From Microvirga sp. (GTDB lineage Bacteria > Pseudomonadota > Alphaproteobacteria > Rhizobiales > Beijerinckiaceae), in NCBI GenBank assembly GCA_029266525.1, contig JAQSWQ010000021.1, positions 1 to 54,958 on the forward strand: a stretch of DNA of 54,958 nt, read 5' to 3'. Numbering within the stretch: position 1 is the first letter of the stretch; each line of letters starts with the position of its first letter. This document shows positions 39,935 to 49,318 of this stretch, piece by piece. Position numbers and translations under genes: made by a program. The notes beneath the pieces are model-generated. The model had not been told where the DNA came from. It did no database searches and worked only from the letters and a program-made list of their open reading frames with translations.

Positions 39935-40426
39935 ATGACGGAACGCGCGCTCGTCTCGCGGGCCACAATGGAGATCGCGACTGCGCTCGCGACCGGCGCC
40001 GCCGGCGCCGCCGTGATGTGGGGCTCGATCGAGCACGACATCGGATGGGGCGATTCGGGACCGGCGGCGGGCTATTTCCCCTTCCGCATCGGTGCTCTCA
40101 TCGTGCTCGGCAGCCTTGCCAATCTGGGCTTTGCGCTTTGGGGGCGGCACGAGCACTCGGTCTTCGTCACGGCCGAGCAGGGCAAGCGCGTTCTCGCCTT
40201 CGCCCTGCCGATCCTCGGCTTCGTGATCGTGTCGCTGTTTCTCGGTATGTATCTCGGAACGATCCTCTATCTTTTCTTCGTGATGGTGTTCCAGGGCGGC
40301 TATGGACCAATCCGGGCGCTGGCGCTCGGAATCGCCGTCGCAGTCGCGATGCGGCTCATTTTTCCATTGTGGTTCAAGGTGCCGCTGCTGATCGGTCCGC
40401 TCGAAGCTTGGCTTGGGCTCTACTAA
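39935..40426 (+). CDS. tctB: tripartite tricarboxylate transporter small membrane subunit TctB
   Basis: A 163-residue small membrane subunit with four hydrophobic segments: about 9-25 (ATMEIATALATGAAGAAVMW), 45-65, 85-110 and 130-150. The loop containing DSGPAAGYFPFRIG is the conserved TctB motif. It follows tctC by 94 bp and precedes tctA by 12 bp. TctB is thought to stabilise or couple TctA; no enzymatic role is known. Confidence 0.9.
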   Translation: MTERALVSRATMEIATALATGAAGAAVMWGSIEHDIGWGDSGPAAGYFPFRIGALIVLGSLANLGFALWGRHEHSVFVTAEQGKRVLAFALPILGFVIVSLFLGMYLGTILYLFFVMVFQGGYGPIRALALGIAVAVAMRLIFPLWFKVPLLIGPLEAWLGLY

Positions 40427-40438
40427 GGCCGGCACGGA

Positions 40439-41965
40439 ATGGACAATCTCGGCTCCCTCTTCCACGGCTTCGGGGTCGCGCTCACCTGGTATCACGTGGC
40501 GCTGATGCTGGTCGGTGTGCTGCTCGGCATTCTGGTTGGGGTGCTGCCCGGCCTCGGGGCGCCGAATGGCGTCACCATCCTGATGCCGCTCACCTTCACC
40601 ATGGATCCGGTCTCGGCGATCATCCTCCTCACAAGCATGTATTGGGGCGCGCTGTTCGGCGGCTCCACGACCTCGATCCTGTTCAACATCCCGGGCGAGC
40701 CCTCCTCCGTCGCAACCACCTTCGACGGCCATCCGATGGCGAAGCAGGGCCAAGCCGTTGAAGCGCTGTCTTTCGCCTTTCTTTCGGCCGGCTTCGGCGC
40801 CCTCGTCGGCGTCATCGTCATCACCGTGCTCTCGGGATGGGTGACCCGCTTCGCGCTCCGGTTCTCGTCGCCGGAATACTTCGCGGTCTATTTCCTCGCT
40901 TTCGCGAGCTTCATCGGGCTTGCCGGCGCCAATCCGGTGAAGACCCTCGTCTCGATCCTGCTCGGCTTCGCCTTCGCGACGGTGGGCATGGACACGATCT
41001 CGGGGAGTCTCCGCCTCACCTTCGGCTTCGACGAGCTTCTCCGCGGGATCAGCTTCCTCATCGTGGTGATCGGCCTCTTCGGCATCGGCGAACTCCTGCT
41101 TACGATGGAGGAAGGGCTGAAGTTCGAGGGCGTGAAGGCGAAGGTCAGCCTGTCGGGCGTGCTCGCGACGCTCGCGCGCCTGCCGCGCTACTGGGTCGCT
41201 CTCATCCGCGGCAGCCTCGTCGGCGTGTGGATGGGCATTACGCCGGGGGGGCCGACCGCCGCCTCCTTCATGAGCTACGGCCTCGCCAAGCGCTTCTCAC
41301 GACGGCGCGCCAATTTCGGCAAGGGCGAGCCCGAGGGCGTCATCGCCCCCGAAACGGCGGACCACGGCGCCGGGACCGCGGCCATGTTGCCTATGCTTGC
41401 GCTCGGCATACCCGGCTCCGCGACGGCCGCCGTGATGATGGGCGGGCTGATGATCTGGGGCCTCAACCCGGGACCCATGCTCTTCATCGAACGGCCGGAT
41501 TTCGTGTGGGGGCTCATCGCCTCGATGTATCTCGGCAATGTGGTCGCGGTGGTCCTCGTGCTTGCGACCGTGCCGCTCTTCGCGGCGATCCTGCGCATCC
41601 CCTTCGCGATCATCGGGCCGGTGATCGTCGTCGTCTGCTTCATCGGGGCATGGACGGTCGGCGCCTCGAAGCCTGACCTCTGGTTCGCCTTCTTCTTCGG
41701 CCTCGTCGGTTACGTCTTCAAGAAGCTCGACTACCCGGTTGCCCCCTTGGTGCTGGCGCTCGTCATCGGCGACAAGGCCGAGGATGCGTTTCGCCAGTCC
41801 ATGCTGATGAGCCAGGGCAGCCTGAGGATCTTCTACGAGAACCCGCTCGTCGGCACGATCACAACGCTCGCAATCCTGCTCGTTACCTGGCCGCTCTGGG
41901 CCATGCTGATCGAGCGGGTGTGGGGCGTTCGTACCGCTCGGGTGCAGCCCGTGGACCTGGAATAG
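40439..41965 (+). CDS. tctA: tripartite tricarboxylate transporter large membrane subunit TctA
   Basis: A 508-residue large permease with about 11-12 helices. The family hallmark GVLPGLGAPNGVTILMPLTF is near residue 35, and a second copy of the motif, WMGITPGGPTAASFMSYG, lies mid-protein, reflecting the internal duplication of TctA. The gene ends 26 bp from the convergent aminotransferase gene. Confidence 0.95.
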   Translation: MDNLGSLFHGFGVALTWYHVALMLVGVLLGILVGVLPGLGAPNGVTILMPLTFTMDPVSAIILLTSMYWGALFGGSTTSILFNIPGEPSSVATTFDGHPMAKQGQAVEALSFAFLSAGFGALVGVIVITVLSGWVTRFALRFSSPEYFAVYFLAFASFIGLAGANPVKTLVSILLGFAFATVGMDTISGSLRLTFGFDELLRGISFLIVVIGLFGIGELLLTMEEGLKFEGVKAKVSLSGVLATLARLPRYWVALIRGSLVGVWMGITPGGPTAASFMSYGLAKRFSRRRANFGKGEPEGVIAPETADHGAGTAAMLPMLALGIPGSATAAVMMGGLMIWGLNPGPMLFIERPDFVWGLIASMYLGNVVAVVLVLATVPLFAAILRIPFAIIGPVIVVVCFIGAWTVGASKPDLWFAFFFGLVGYVFKKLDYPVAPLVLALVIGDKAEDAFRQSMLMSQGSLRIFYENPLVGTITTLAILLVTWPLWAMLIERVWGVRTARVQPVDLE

Positions 41966-41991
41966 GCGGGCCCAGTGTCCGTCGGCGGCGT

Positions 41992-43185
41992 TCACTCCGC
42001 AGCGTCGGCGAGGGCGCCCGTGTTGCCGGCGAGGTAGCTCACCGCAGCATCGACGCCGCCCGAGCGGTGCGGGATGCCGCGAGCCTTGAGCCCGATCTCG
42101 ACACCGGAGAGCGTGCCCGTGACCATCAGGTCGTGGAAATCACCGAGATGGCCGATGCGGAAGACCTTGTCGGCGAGCGGTCCGAGGCCGTTGCCGAGCG
42201 ACATGTTGCAGCGCTCGAGGATCTCGGCCCGCAGCTTGTCCGCGGAGTGCCCCTCGGGCAGCCGCACGGCGGTGATCGATGACGAGCACTCGGCCGGGTT
42301 CCGGCACTGGATCTCGAAGCCCCAATGCCGCACGGCCCGCCGCGTCGCCTCGGCCGCCCGGTCGTGGCGATGGAAGACGTTGTCGAGCCCTTCCTCGTGG
42401 AGCATCTCGATCGCGACCTTGAGCCCCTGCAGCATGTTGCTCGCCGGCGTGTAGGGGAAATAGCCGGTCTCGTTCGCGGCGATCATCTCGTCCCAGGCCC
42501 AGAAAGAGCGTGGCAGCTTGGCCTTCTTCGAGGCCGCGAGCGCCTTGTCGGACACCGCGTTGAAGGAGAGGCCGGGCGGCAGCATCAGCCCCTTCTGCGA
42601 GCCCCCGACGGTCACATCGACGCCCCACTCGTCGTGGCGGTAGTCGATCGAAGCCAGAGACGAGATGGTATCGACGAGGAGGAGCGCCGGATGGCCGGCC
42701 TTGTCGATCGCGCGGCGCACCGCGGCGATGTTCGAGGCGACGCCGGTCGAGGTCTCGTTGTGCACGACGGCGACCGCCTTGATTTCCCGGGCCTTGTCCT
42801 CGCGGAGTCGCGCCTCGATCGCATCCGCGTTCACTCCCGAGCGCCAGTCGCCGTCGATGAACTCCGGCTGGATGCCGAGCCGCGTCGCCATCTTGTTCCA
42901 CAGCGTCGCGAACCAGCCGGTCTCGAACATCAGCACGTGGTCGCCGGCCGAGAGCGTGTTGACGAGCGCCGCCTCCCAGGCCCCCGTGCCGGAGGCCGGG
43001 TAGATGACGACCGGGTTCTTGGTCTTGAAGATCGTCTTGATGCCGGCGAGCACCTCGCGGCCGAGCTTTCCGAATTCCGGCCCCCGGTGGTCGATCGTCG
43101 GCTTCGCGATCGCAGCCAGCACCGCGAGCGGCGTGTTGGTGGGCCCCGGGATTTGCAGGAAATGGCGGCCGGGTTGATACCTCAT
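41992..43185 (-). CDS. class V aminotransferase, serine-glyoxylate type
   Basis: A 397-residue PLP aminotransferase. It has the N-terminal PGRHFLQIPGPTNTPLAVLAA, the substrate-site stretch NETSTGVASNIAAVRRA, and DVTVGGSQKGLMLPPG with the PLP-binding Lys. It matches serine-glyoxylate (SgaA) and alanine-glyoxylate aminotransferases, which serve the serine cycle or detoxify glyoxylate. The ATG at 43185 follows GAGGAA; a longer reading adds a non-homologous Arg-rich stretch. It is divergent from the FAD/Fe-S dehydrogenase gene and convergent with tctA. Confidence 0.9.
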   Translation of the reverse strand: MRYQPGRHFLQIPGPTNTPLAVLAAIAKPTIDHRGPEFGKLGREVLAGIKTIFKTKNPVVIYPASGTGAWEAALVNTLSAGDHVLMFETGWFATLWNKMATRLGIQPEFIDGDWRSGVNADAIEARLREDKAREIKAVAVVHNETSTGVASNIAAVRRAIDKAGHPALLLVDTISSLASIDYRHDEWGVDVTVGGSQKGLMLPPGLSFNAVSDKALAASKKAKLPRSFWAWDEMIAANETGYFPYTPASNMLQGLKVAIEMLHEEGLDNVFHRHDRAAEATRRAVRHWGFEIQCRNPAECSSSITAVRLPEGHSADKLRAEILERCNMSLGNGLGPLADKVFRIGHLGDFHDLMVTGTLSGVEIGLKARGIPHRSGGVDAAVSYLAGNTGALADAAE

Positions 43186-43201
43186 GGCGTTCCTCGCGGC
43201 C

Positions 43202-43216
43202 CGGCGTGCCACGCCG
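43202..43216. promoter_or_regulatory. perfect 15-bp palindrome in the divergent aminotransferase/dehydrogenase region
   Basis: CGGCGTG-C-CACGCCG lies 17 bp upstream of the aminotransferase start, in the 126-bp gap shared with the divergent dehydrogenase gene. The position suits an operator for one regulator acting on both promoters. No regulator gene is adjacent, so the identity is unknown. Confidence 0.45.
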
Positions 43217-43311
43217 ATGCTTTCTGGGCTCCCGGTCTTGTATTATGGAGGCCGGACAAAGCAAGCGCGAGCCGTTCCGCGCCGCAGCACGCCCGTTGAG
43301 AGGTTCGTTCC

Positions 43312-46254
43312 TTGTCCTCGACGCTCGCCCGCAAAGGCGCGGACGCATTCAGTCGAAATCCCGGTCTCGAACGCAAGCTTGCACGCGCTCTTCAGGGCGG
43401 GGCGAGCTTCGACGCCTTCACGCGCGGGCGCTACGCCAGCGACGCCTCGGTCTACCAGATCATGCCGGCGGGCGTGGTCTTCCCGAAGGGACCGGACGAT
43501 CTCGAGGCGACGCTGGCGATCGCGCGGGAGGAAGGCGTGCCCGTTATCGCCCGTGGTGCAGGCACGTCGCAGAACGGCCAGCCGATCGGTCCGGGGCTCG
43601 TCGTGGACTTCAGCCGACACTTCAACGCCGTGAAGACCTACGATCCGGAGGCGCGCACGATCGAGGTCGAGCCGGGCCTCGTGCTCGAGCGCCTGAACGC
43701 GCGATTGCGGGCGGACGGCCTGTTCTTCCCGGTCGAACCCTCGACCGCAAGCCGCTGCACCATCGGCGGCATGACCGGCAACAACTCCTGCGGCGCGCGC
43801 TCGATCTTCTACGGCAAGATGGTCGACAACGTCCTCGCCGTCGACGCCATGCTGCCGGACGGCGAGCGCTTCTCGTTCGGGCGGCTAGACAATGTGGGCG
43901 GCGGCATCGCGGGCTCGGATCGCGTGCGTGCGCTCGCCTCCCGTATGCTGGGCCTCGCCGATCGGGAACGCGCCGAGATCGAGGCGCGGTTTCCGAAAGT
44001 GCAGCGCCGGGTCGGCGGCTACAACCTCGACAGCCTGGTCGAGCCGGTGCCGAACCTCGCGCACCTTCTCGTCGGCTCCGAAGGCACGCTCGCGCTGACG
44101 ACCGGCGTGACCCTGAAGCTCTCGGGCCTGCCGAAGCACCGGGTCATGGGCGTGTGCCACTTCCCCTCGTTCGCCGCAGCGATGGAAACAACGCGCCACA
44201 TCGTGGCGCTCGGACCGGTCGCGGTCGAGCTCGTCGACAACAACGTGCTCGTGCTCGGCGCCGACATCCCGCTCTTCCGGCAGACGCTCGCGCAGATCAC
44301 CAAGGGCGCGCCGAACTGCCTGCTGCTCGTCGAGTTCGCCGGCGAGGATAAGGACGCGCTGCTTTCCGATCTCAAGCGCCTCGACCAATGCATGGCCGAC
44401 CACGGCTTCGCCGATGCCGTGGTAGAGGTCGTCGATCCGCCGCGGCAGCGGCAGGTTTGGGAGGTGCGCGAGGCCTGCCTCAACATCATGATGTCGATGA
44501 AGGGCGACGGCAAGCCGGTCTCCTTCATCGAGGATTGCGCGGTGCCGCTCGAGCACCTCGCCGATTACACCTTGGCGATCACCGAGCTCTTCGCCCGCTA
44601 CGGCACCCGCGGCACCTGGTACGCGCACGCCTCGGTCGGCTGCCTGCACGTGCGCCCGATCCTCAACATGAAGGAGGAGAGGGACATCCGGGCCATGCGC
44701 GAGATCGCGGAAGCCGCCTGCGATCTCGTCCGCCGCTTCAAGGGGTCGCATTCCGGCGAGCACGGCGACGGCATCTCGCGCTCCGATCTGCATCCGAAGA
44801 TGTTCGGCGAGCGCCTGATCGCCGCCTTCGAGGAGGTCAAGGACGCCTTCGACCCCGGGGCGCAGCTGAATCCGGGCAAGATCGTGCGGCCCTATCGCAT
44901 GGACGATCGCACGCTGATGCGCTTCCCGGCCGGCTACAGCGTCACGGAACCGGCGAGGACGGCGCTCGACTGGTCCGACTGGGGCGGGTTCGGCGGCGCC
45001 GTCGAGATGTGCAACAACAACGGCACCTGCCGCCGGCTTGCGGGCGGGGTCATGTGCCCGTCCTACCGGGCGACGCTCGACGAGCAGCACCTCACGCGCG
45101 GGCGCGCCAATTCGCTGCGGCTTGCGATCTCCGGCCAGCTCGGCCCCGGCGCCTTCACCTCGCAGGAGATGAAGGAGACCCTCGACCTCTGCGTCTCCTG
45201 CAAAGGGTGCAAGCGCGAATGCCCAACGGGCGTCGACATGGCCAAGATGAAGATCGAGTTCCTGCACCACTATTATGAACGCCACGGGCGGCCCGCGAAG
45301 GAGAAGCTCGTCGCCTACCTGCCGCGCTACGCACCATATGCATCAAGACTGGGAGGCGTGCTCAACCTGCGCGACCGCATTCCAGGCGCCGCCCGCGCCG
45401 CGGAAGCGGCCCTGCGTTTCTCGGCCCGCCGCTCGATGCCGATTTGGAAGACGCCGTGGCGCGAGGCCGGCCGCCCCGCCCGGCCGGAAGAGATCGCCGG
45501 CGACGGCCGCGATCTCGTGCTCTTCGGCGACACCTTCAACCGCTATTTCGAGCCGGAGAACCTCAGGGCGGCCGAACGCGTGCTCGGCGCCGCCGGCTAC
45601 CGTCTGCATCGGGCCGAGCCGAAGCGCGGCGCGCGCCCGCTTTGCTGCGGCCGCACCTTCCTCTCGGCCGGCCTCGTCGACGCGGCGCGGGAAGAGGCGC
45701 GGCGCACGCTCGACGCACTCGCGCCGCTCGTCGCTCGCGGCGCGCGCGTCGTCGGCCTCGAGCCCTCCTGCCTCTACACCTTCCGGGACGAGCTCTTCAG
45801 CCTCGTTCCGAAGGACGAGGCGGCGCCCCTCGCCGACGCCTCGTTCCTCCTCGAGGAACTCCTGGCGAAAGACCTCGCGTCCGGCGCGACCGCCCTCCCC
45901 TTGCACGGTCAGGCGGGTCGCAAGGCCCATCTCCATGGCCATTGCCACCAGAAGGCCTTCGGCGGCATGGGCGCGGTCGAAAGCATGCTCTGCAGCGTGC
46001 CGGGCCTCGAGGTGGACGTCATCGAGTCGAGCTGCTGCGGCATGGCCGGCGCCTTCGGCTACGACCCGAAGACCATCGACGTTTCTTTCGCCATGGGCGA
46101 GCTCTCGCTCTTTCCGGCGCTGCGCAAGGCCGGCCCCGACGACCTCGTCGTCGCCGACGGGACGAGCTGCCGCCACCAAATCCAAGACGGCGTCGGACGC
46201 CAGGCGGTGCATGTCGTGCGCGTGCTCGACGAGGCGCTTGCGCCCACACCGTAG
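43312..46254 (+). CDS. FAD/Fe-S 2-hydroxyacid dehydrogenase (YdiJ/DLD type)
   Basis: A 980-residue fusion of an FAD-binding PCMH oxidase and an Fe-S/CCG module. The FAD site is ARGAGTSQNGQPIG (near 85), GMTGNNSCGARSIFYGKM is the conserved loop, and the C-terminal cap has HSGEHGDG. One full 4Fe-4S motif (CVSCKGCKRECP) is present, and the upstream cluster is a sparser EMCNNNGTC...MCPSY. C-terminal CCG motifs (RPLCCGRTF, SSCCGMAGAF) are intact. E. coli YdiJ (1018 residues) oxidises D-2-hydroxyglutarate; other members use lactate or glycolate. The TTG start follows GAGAGG. Substrate inferred only as a D-2-hydroxyacid. Confidence 0.88.
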   Translation: MSSTLARKGADAFSRNPGLERKLARALQGGASFDAFTRGRYASDASVYQIMPAGVVFPKGPDDLEATLAIAREEGVPVIARGAGTSQNGQPIGPGLVVDFSRHFNAVKTYDPEARTIEVEPGLVLERLNARLRADGLFFPVEPSTASRCTIGGMTGNNSCGARSIFYGKMVDNVLAVDAMLPDGERFSFGRLDNVGGGIAGSDRVRALASRMLGLADRERAEIEARFPKVQRRVGGYNLDSLVEPVPNLAHLLVGSEGTLALTTGVTLKLSGLPKHRVMGVCHFPSFAAAMETTRHIVALGPVAVELVDNNVLVLGADIPLFRQTLAQITKGAPNCLLLVEFAGEDKDALLSDLKRLDQCMADHGFADAVVEVVDPPRQRQVWEVREACLNIMMSMKGDGKPVSFIEDCAVPLEHLADYTLAITELFARYGTRGTWYAHASVGCLHVRPILNMKEERDIRAMREIAEAACDLVRRFKGSHSGEHGDGISRSDLHPKMFGERLIAAFEEVKDAFDPGAQLNPGKIVRPYRMDDRTLMRFPAGYSVTEPARTALDWSDWGGFGGAVEMCNNNGTCRRLAGGVMCPSYRATLDEQHLTRGRANSLRLAISGQLGPGAFTSQEMKETLDLCVSCKGCKRECPTGVDMAKMKIEFLHHYYERHGRPAKEKLVAYLPRYAPYASRLGGVLNLRDRIPGAARAAEAALRFSARRSMPIWKTPWREAGRPARPEEIAGDGRDLVLFGDTFNRYFEPENLRAAERVLGAAGYRLHRAEPKRGARPLCCGRTFLSAGLVDAAREEARRTLDALAPLVARGARVVGLEPSCLYTFRDELFSLVPKDEAAPLADASFLLEELLAKDLASGATALPLHGQAGRKAHLHGHCHQKAFGGMGAVESMLCSVPGLEVDVIESSCCGMAGAFGYDPKTIDVSFAMGELSLFPALRKAGPDDLVVADGTSCRHQIQDGVGRQAVHVVRVLDEALAPTP

Positions 46255-46299
46255 AATTCGAATCACTCCAAGAAGCTTCCGTTCACCTCAGCGCGGGAT

Positions 46300-46320
46300 C
46301 GCCGGTCATCTTCACCGGCG
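46300..46320 (+). terminator. hairpin after the dehydrogenase gene
   Basis: CGCCGGT (46300-46306) and ACCGGCG (46314-46320) form a perfect 7-bp stem with a 7-nt loop, followed by CTTTA. The U-tract is weak. It lies between the dehydrogenase stop (46254) and cpaB (46375) and probably separates the two transcripts. Confidence 0.5.
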
Positions 46321-46374
46321 CTTTACGCAAGGCGCGCTCTCTTGCGGCCCCGAATACCGATCCTGAGGCGGACC

Positions 46375-47286
46375 GTGCGCTCGCGAACCTTCGTGATGAT
46401 TCTGCTCGCCGTGGCCTTCGGGGCGCTCGCGATCTTTGCCGGACAGAAGTACCTCGACCGCGAGGCGAGCCGCTTCCGCAGCGTGCAGGTGGTCCAGAAG
46501 CCGGCCGCGCCGACCCAGACCATCGTGGTCGCGGCGCTGCCGCTGCGCTTCGCGAACGAAGTCACCCGCCAGCACCTGCGCGAGATCGCCTGGCCCGAGG
46601 ACGCCGTGCCGAAAGGCGCCTTCTCCAAGATCGAGGAGGTCGTCGACGGGCGCACGCGCCGCGTCGCCCTCGCCTAGATCGAGCCGAACGAGCCCATCCT
46701 CAAAGCGAAGATCACCGGACCCGGCCAGCGCGGCTCGCTGTCGGCCGTGATCCAGCAGGGCATGAAGGCCGTCACGGTTCGGGTCAACGACATCAACGGC
46801 GTCGCCGGCTTCGTGCTGCCGGGCGAGCGCGTCGACGTGCTCCTCGTGCGCAACGTCGACCGCAGCGAGTCCTATGCCGACGTGCTCCTGCAGAACGTGA
46901 AGGTGCTCGCGGTCGACCAGCTCGCGGACGAGAGCGCCGACAAGCCGGCCATCGTCAAGGCGGTCACCGTTGAGGTCAGCACGGGCGACGCGCAGAAGCT
47001 CGCGCTCGCCGGCACCGTCGGGACGCTTGCCCTGACGCTGAGGAGCGCCGGGATCGCCGACAAGGAGAATGCGCGCCGGATCAACGTCGACGACCTGACC
47101 CGGCCGGCCGAGCCGGTCGAGCAGCCCGCAGCCGTCCATGCCGCGGTCCGGACCGAGGAGGCGCCGCGCAGCGCCATGGTCGGCGTGAGCCGCGGCATGA
47201 AGCGCCAGGAATACAGCGTGCCGGTGCATGCGGGCCCGAGCCGCGCCGAGACGCACACCGCCTCGACCACCCGTCCCCGATCGTAA
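46375..47286 (+). pseudogene. cpaB: cpaB (Flp/Tad pilus assembly) interrupted by an in-frame amber codon
   Basis: From GTG 46375 (SD GAGG; N-terminus VRSRTFVMILLAVAFGALAI) the frame encodes the CpaB membrane helix and SAF-like domain (AAPTQTIVVAALPLRF...) and stops at TAG 46675-46677. The same frame then continues IEPNEPILKAKITGPGQRGSLSAVIQQGMKAVTVRVNDINGVAGFVLPGERVDVLLVRNV, the RcpC/CpaB C-terminal domain, to 47286. The change is a substitution, not an indel. TAG ends other genes here (lptG, lptD, gmk), so it is a real stop. A GTG at 46747 could restart the C-terminal half as a separate 179-residue protein. Confidence 0.75.
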
Positions 47287-47307
47287 AATCCCTTCGAGGT
47301 CTGCCGG

Positions 47308-48804
47308 ATGGGCTCTCGGCCGCACTTGCTTGCCACTCTCGACCGGCTCCGCCGCGCTTTCCGCTGCGACCGCCGCGGCGGGGTCCTGCCTGTGGTCGCG
47401 ATCTCGCTTCCGGTGATCTTCGGCTTTGCGATGCTCGCGGTCGACGCCGGGCGCTACTTCAACCTGCACACCTCGGTGCAATGGGCGGCCGACGCGCTCG
47501 CCCTCGCCGGGGCAGCCGAGCTCGACCGCAAGTCGGATGCGATCACCCGCGCCAACCGCGCGATCGACAACCTCGTCGCGAACGATCAGCGCTTTGGAAA
47601 CAGCGCCGTCCAGTTCGACCGCCGCTTTCTGAAGGCGCTTCCGGCGAGCGACGCCACGACGGTGAACAGCACCTACGCGACGACGCTCCCGGGCGAGGCG
47701 CGCTACGTCGAGATCACCATCCGGCCGGTCCCGTTCACGAGCTTCTTCGCCGCCGCGGCGAGCGCCGTCGGCGGCCCGACCCAGGCGCGCGGGAGTGCGA
47801 TCGCCGGCTTCGACAGCGTGGCCTGCAACGTCGCGCCGCTCTTCACCTGCAACCCTTACGAGGGCACCTCGACATCGATCTTCGACGCCGGCAAGGACCC
47901 GAGCTTCCGCCGCCGCCTGATGACCATCAAGGAGAAGAGCGAGCAGTATTTCCCGGGCAACTACGGCTATCTCCAGCCTGCGAACGGGGGCGGCGCGGAC
48001 GAGGTGCGCCAGAATCTCGCGCTCGACCGCCCGAAGGGCTGCTACAAGCTTGCCGGCGTCGAGCTCCGGACCGGCAACATCGCCTCGACCGCCGAGGCCG
48101 TAAATACCCGCTTCGACATGTACGAAGGCGTGATGGCGAGCACGAAGAGCGATCCCGCCTATCGCCCGGCGCGCAACATCCGCAAGGGCTACATGGGACC
48201 CTCCTGCACCAAGAACCCGGCCTTCGATCCGACCAAGCCGCCGACGGTCGCGCCGAACACGACGGCGCCCTCGATCGGCTTCCCGCGCGACAGCTGCTTC
48301 TACACCGATAGCTGCACCTTCGGCGGCGTCACCATGGCGGGGCGCGTCGGCGGCGGCGACTGGGATTTCGACAGCTACTGGACGATCAACTTCCCCGGCA
48401 TCGGCAAGCCGAACGGCTGGTCGAACGTCAACCGGCCCTCGCGCTACGAGGTCTACCGCTACGAGATCGACAACAACCTCGTGAACACGGCCTCGCGTGG
48501 GCCCGCCGACCAGGAGACCGGTGCGCCGCAATGCTACACGGGGGGTGCGGTCACGCTCACCGACACGCCGGACCGGCGCACTTTCCACGGCGCGATCCTC
48601 GACTGCCGCGCGCTCGACGATCAATACGACATCAGCGGCAACTCGGCTCCGCCCTTGCCGGTCACGGCCTACGCCAAGTTCTTCCTCGCCGAGCCTATGG
48701 ACAAGAACGACGCCACGATCTGGGTCGAGCTCGTCGACGTCGTCGAGCCCGGCACGCCGGCGGCGAAAGACATCCTGCGCGAAACCGTGCAGCTCTACCG
48801 CTGA
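47308..48804 (+). CDS. TadG-like pilus assembly protein
   Basis: A 498-residue protein with the TadE/TadG N-terminal module DRRGGVLPVVAISLPVIFGFAMLAVDAGRYFNLHTSVQWAADALALAGAAELD (one membrane helix at about 33-50 followed by the amphipathic DxA-rich stretch). The remaining 440 residues are a secreted domain with several Cys (VACNVAPLFTCNP, CYKLAG, SCTKNP, SCFYTDSCTF). Such proteins are minor components of Flp pili or surface structures. It follows interrupted cpaB by 21 bp and precedes two TadE-like genes. Confidence 0.8.
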   Translation: MGSRPHLLATLDRLRRAFRCDRRGGVLPVVAISLPVIFGFAMLAVDAGRYFNLHTSVQWAADALALAGAAELDRKSDAITRANRAIDNLVANDQRFGNSAVQFDRRFLKALPASDATTVNSTYATTLPGEARYVEITIRPVPFTSFFAAAASAVGGPTQARGSAIAGFDSVACNVAPLFTCNPYEGTSTSIFDAGKDPSFRRRLMTIKEKSEQYFPGNYGYLQPANGGGADEVRQNLALDRPKGCYKLAGVELRTGNIASTAEAVNTRFDMYEGVMASTKSDPAYRPARNIRKGYMGPSCTKNPAFDPTKPPTVAPNTTAPSIGFPRDSCFYTDSCTFGGVTMAGRVGGGDWDFDSYWTINFPGIGKPNGWSNVNRPSRYEVYRYEIDNNLVNTASRGPADQETGAPQCYTGGAVTLTDTPDRRTFHGAILDCRALDDQYDISGNSAPPLPVTAYAKFFLAEPMDKNDATIWVELVDVVEPGTPAAKDILRETVQLYR

Positions 48805-48811
48805 GCTGCCG

Positions 48812-49318
48812 ATGCCCAACCGCCGTTTCAGATTTCGCCTGATCGCCATCGGCCACCGGTTTGGCGACAATCGGGGGGTGGCCGCGGTCGAGGCTGCCCT
48901 GACCTTCCCCTTCCTCGTCGCGGTGTCCGCCGGCCTCTTCGAGTTCGGCTCGATGTTCTACAATTTCCAGCTCATGCAGACCGGCGTGCGCGATGCCGGC
49001 CGCTATCTCTCGCGCGTCCCGGACCTCGCCGCGGCGGAGGACAGCGCGAAGCGGCTCGCGGTGACGGGCTCGATCCTGAGCGGGCAGACGGCCCGCGTCG
49101 GCTGGTGGAAGACCGAGCACGTGCAGATCTCCTACCGCACCACCGCCAATCCGCGCGACGCGACCACCGGGCTGCGCAACTACCGCGGCGCCGACACGAT
49201 CACCACGATCCGGGTCAGCACGACCGCGCCCTACGAGGGCATGGGGCTTCTCTCCGCGATCGGCCTCAGCACGATCCAGATCGGCGCCTCGCACGAGGAG
49301 CGCTATGTCGGCCACTAG
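48812..49318 (+). CDS. TadE-like minor pilin
   Basis: A 168-residue single-span protein with the TadE signature GVAAVEAALTFPFLVAVSAGLFEFGSMFYNFQLMQTGVRDAGRYLS: Glu in the ...EAALTFP... stretch and the following helix resemble pilin-like N-termini processed by the prepilin peptidase TadV/CpaA. The rest is a small periplasmic domain. The start at 48812 is 7 bp after the TadG-like stop, but the next gene overlaps its 3' end by 14 bp. Confidence 0.85.
   Translation: MPNRRFRFRLIAIGHRFGDNRGVAAVEAALTFPFLVAVSAGLFEFGSMFYNFQLMQTGVRDAGRYLSRVPDLAAAEDSAKRLAVTGSILSGQTARVGWWKTEHVQISYRTTANPRDATTGLRNYRGADTITTIRVSTTAPYEGMGLLSAIGLSTIQIGASHEERYVGH

Noticed and set aside
46675-46677. TAG read as pyrrolysine or a recoded sense codon
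   Set aside because: TAG ends lptG, lptD and gmk in this window, no pyl genes are seen, and CpaB has no known pyrrolysine. A plain amber stop is simpler.
46312-48870. An 852-residue open frame on the minus strand under cpaB and the TadG-like gene
   Set aside because: It is antisense to recognisable pilus genes and has no domain or start signal; the plus-strand proteins carry clear motifs.
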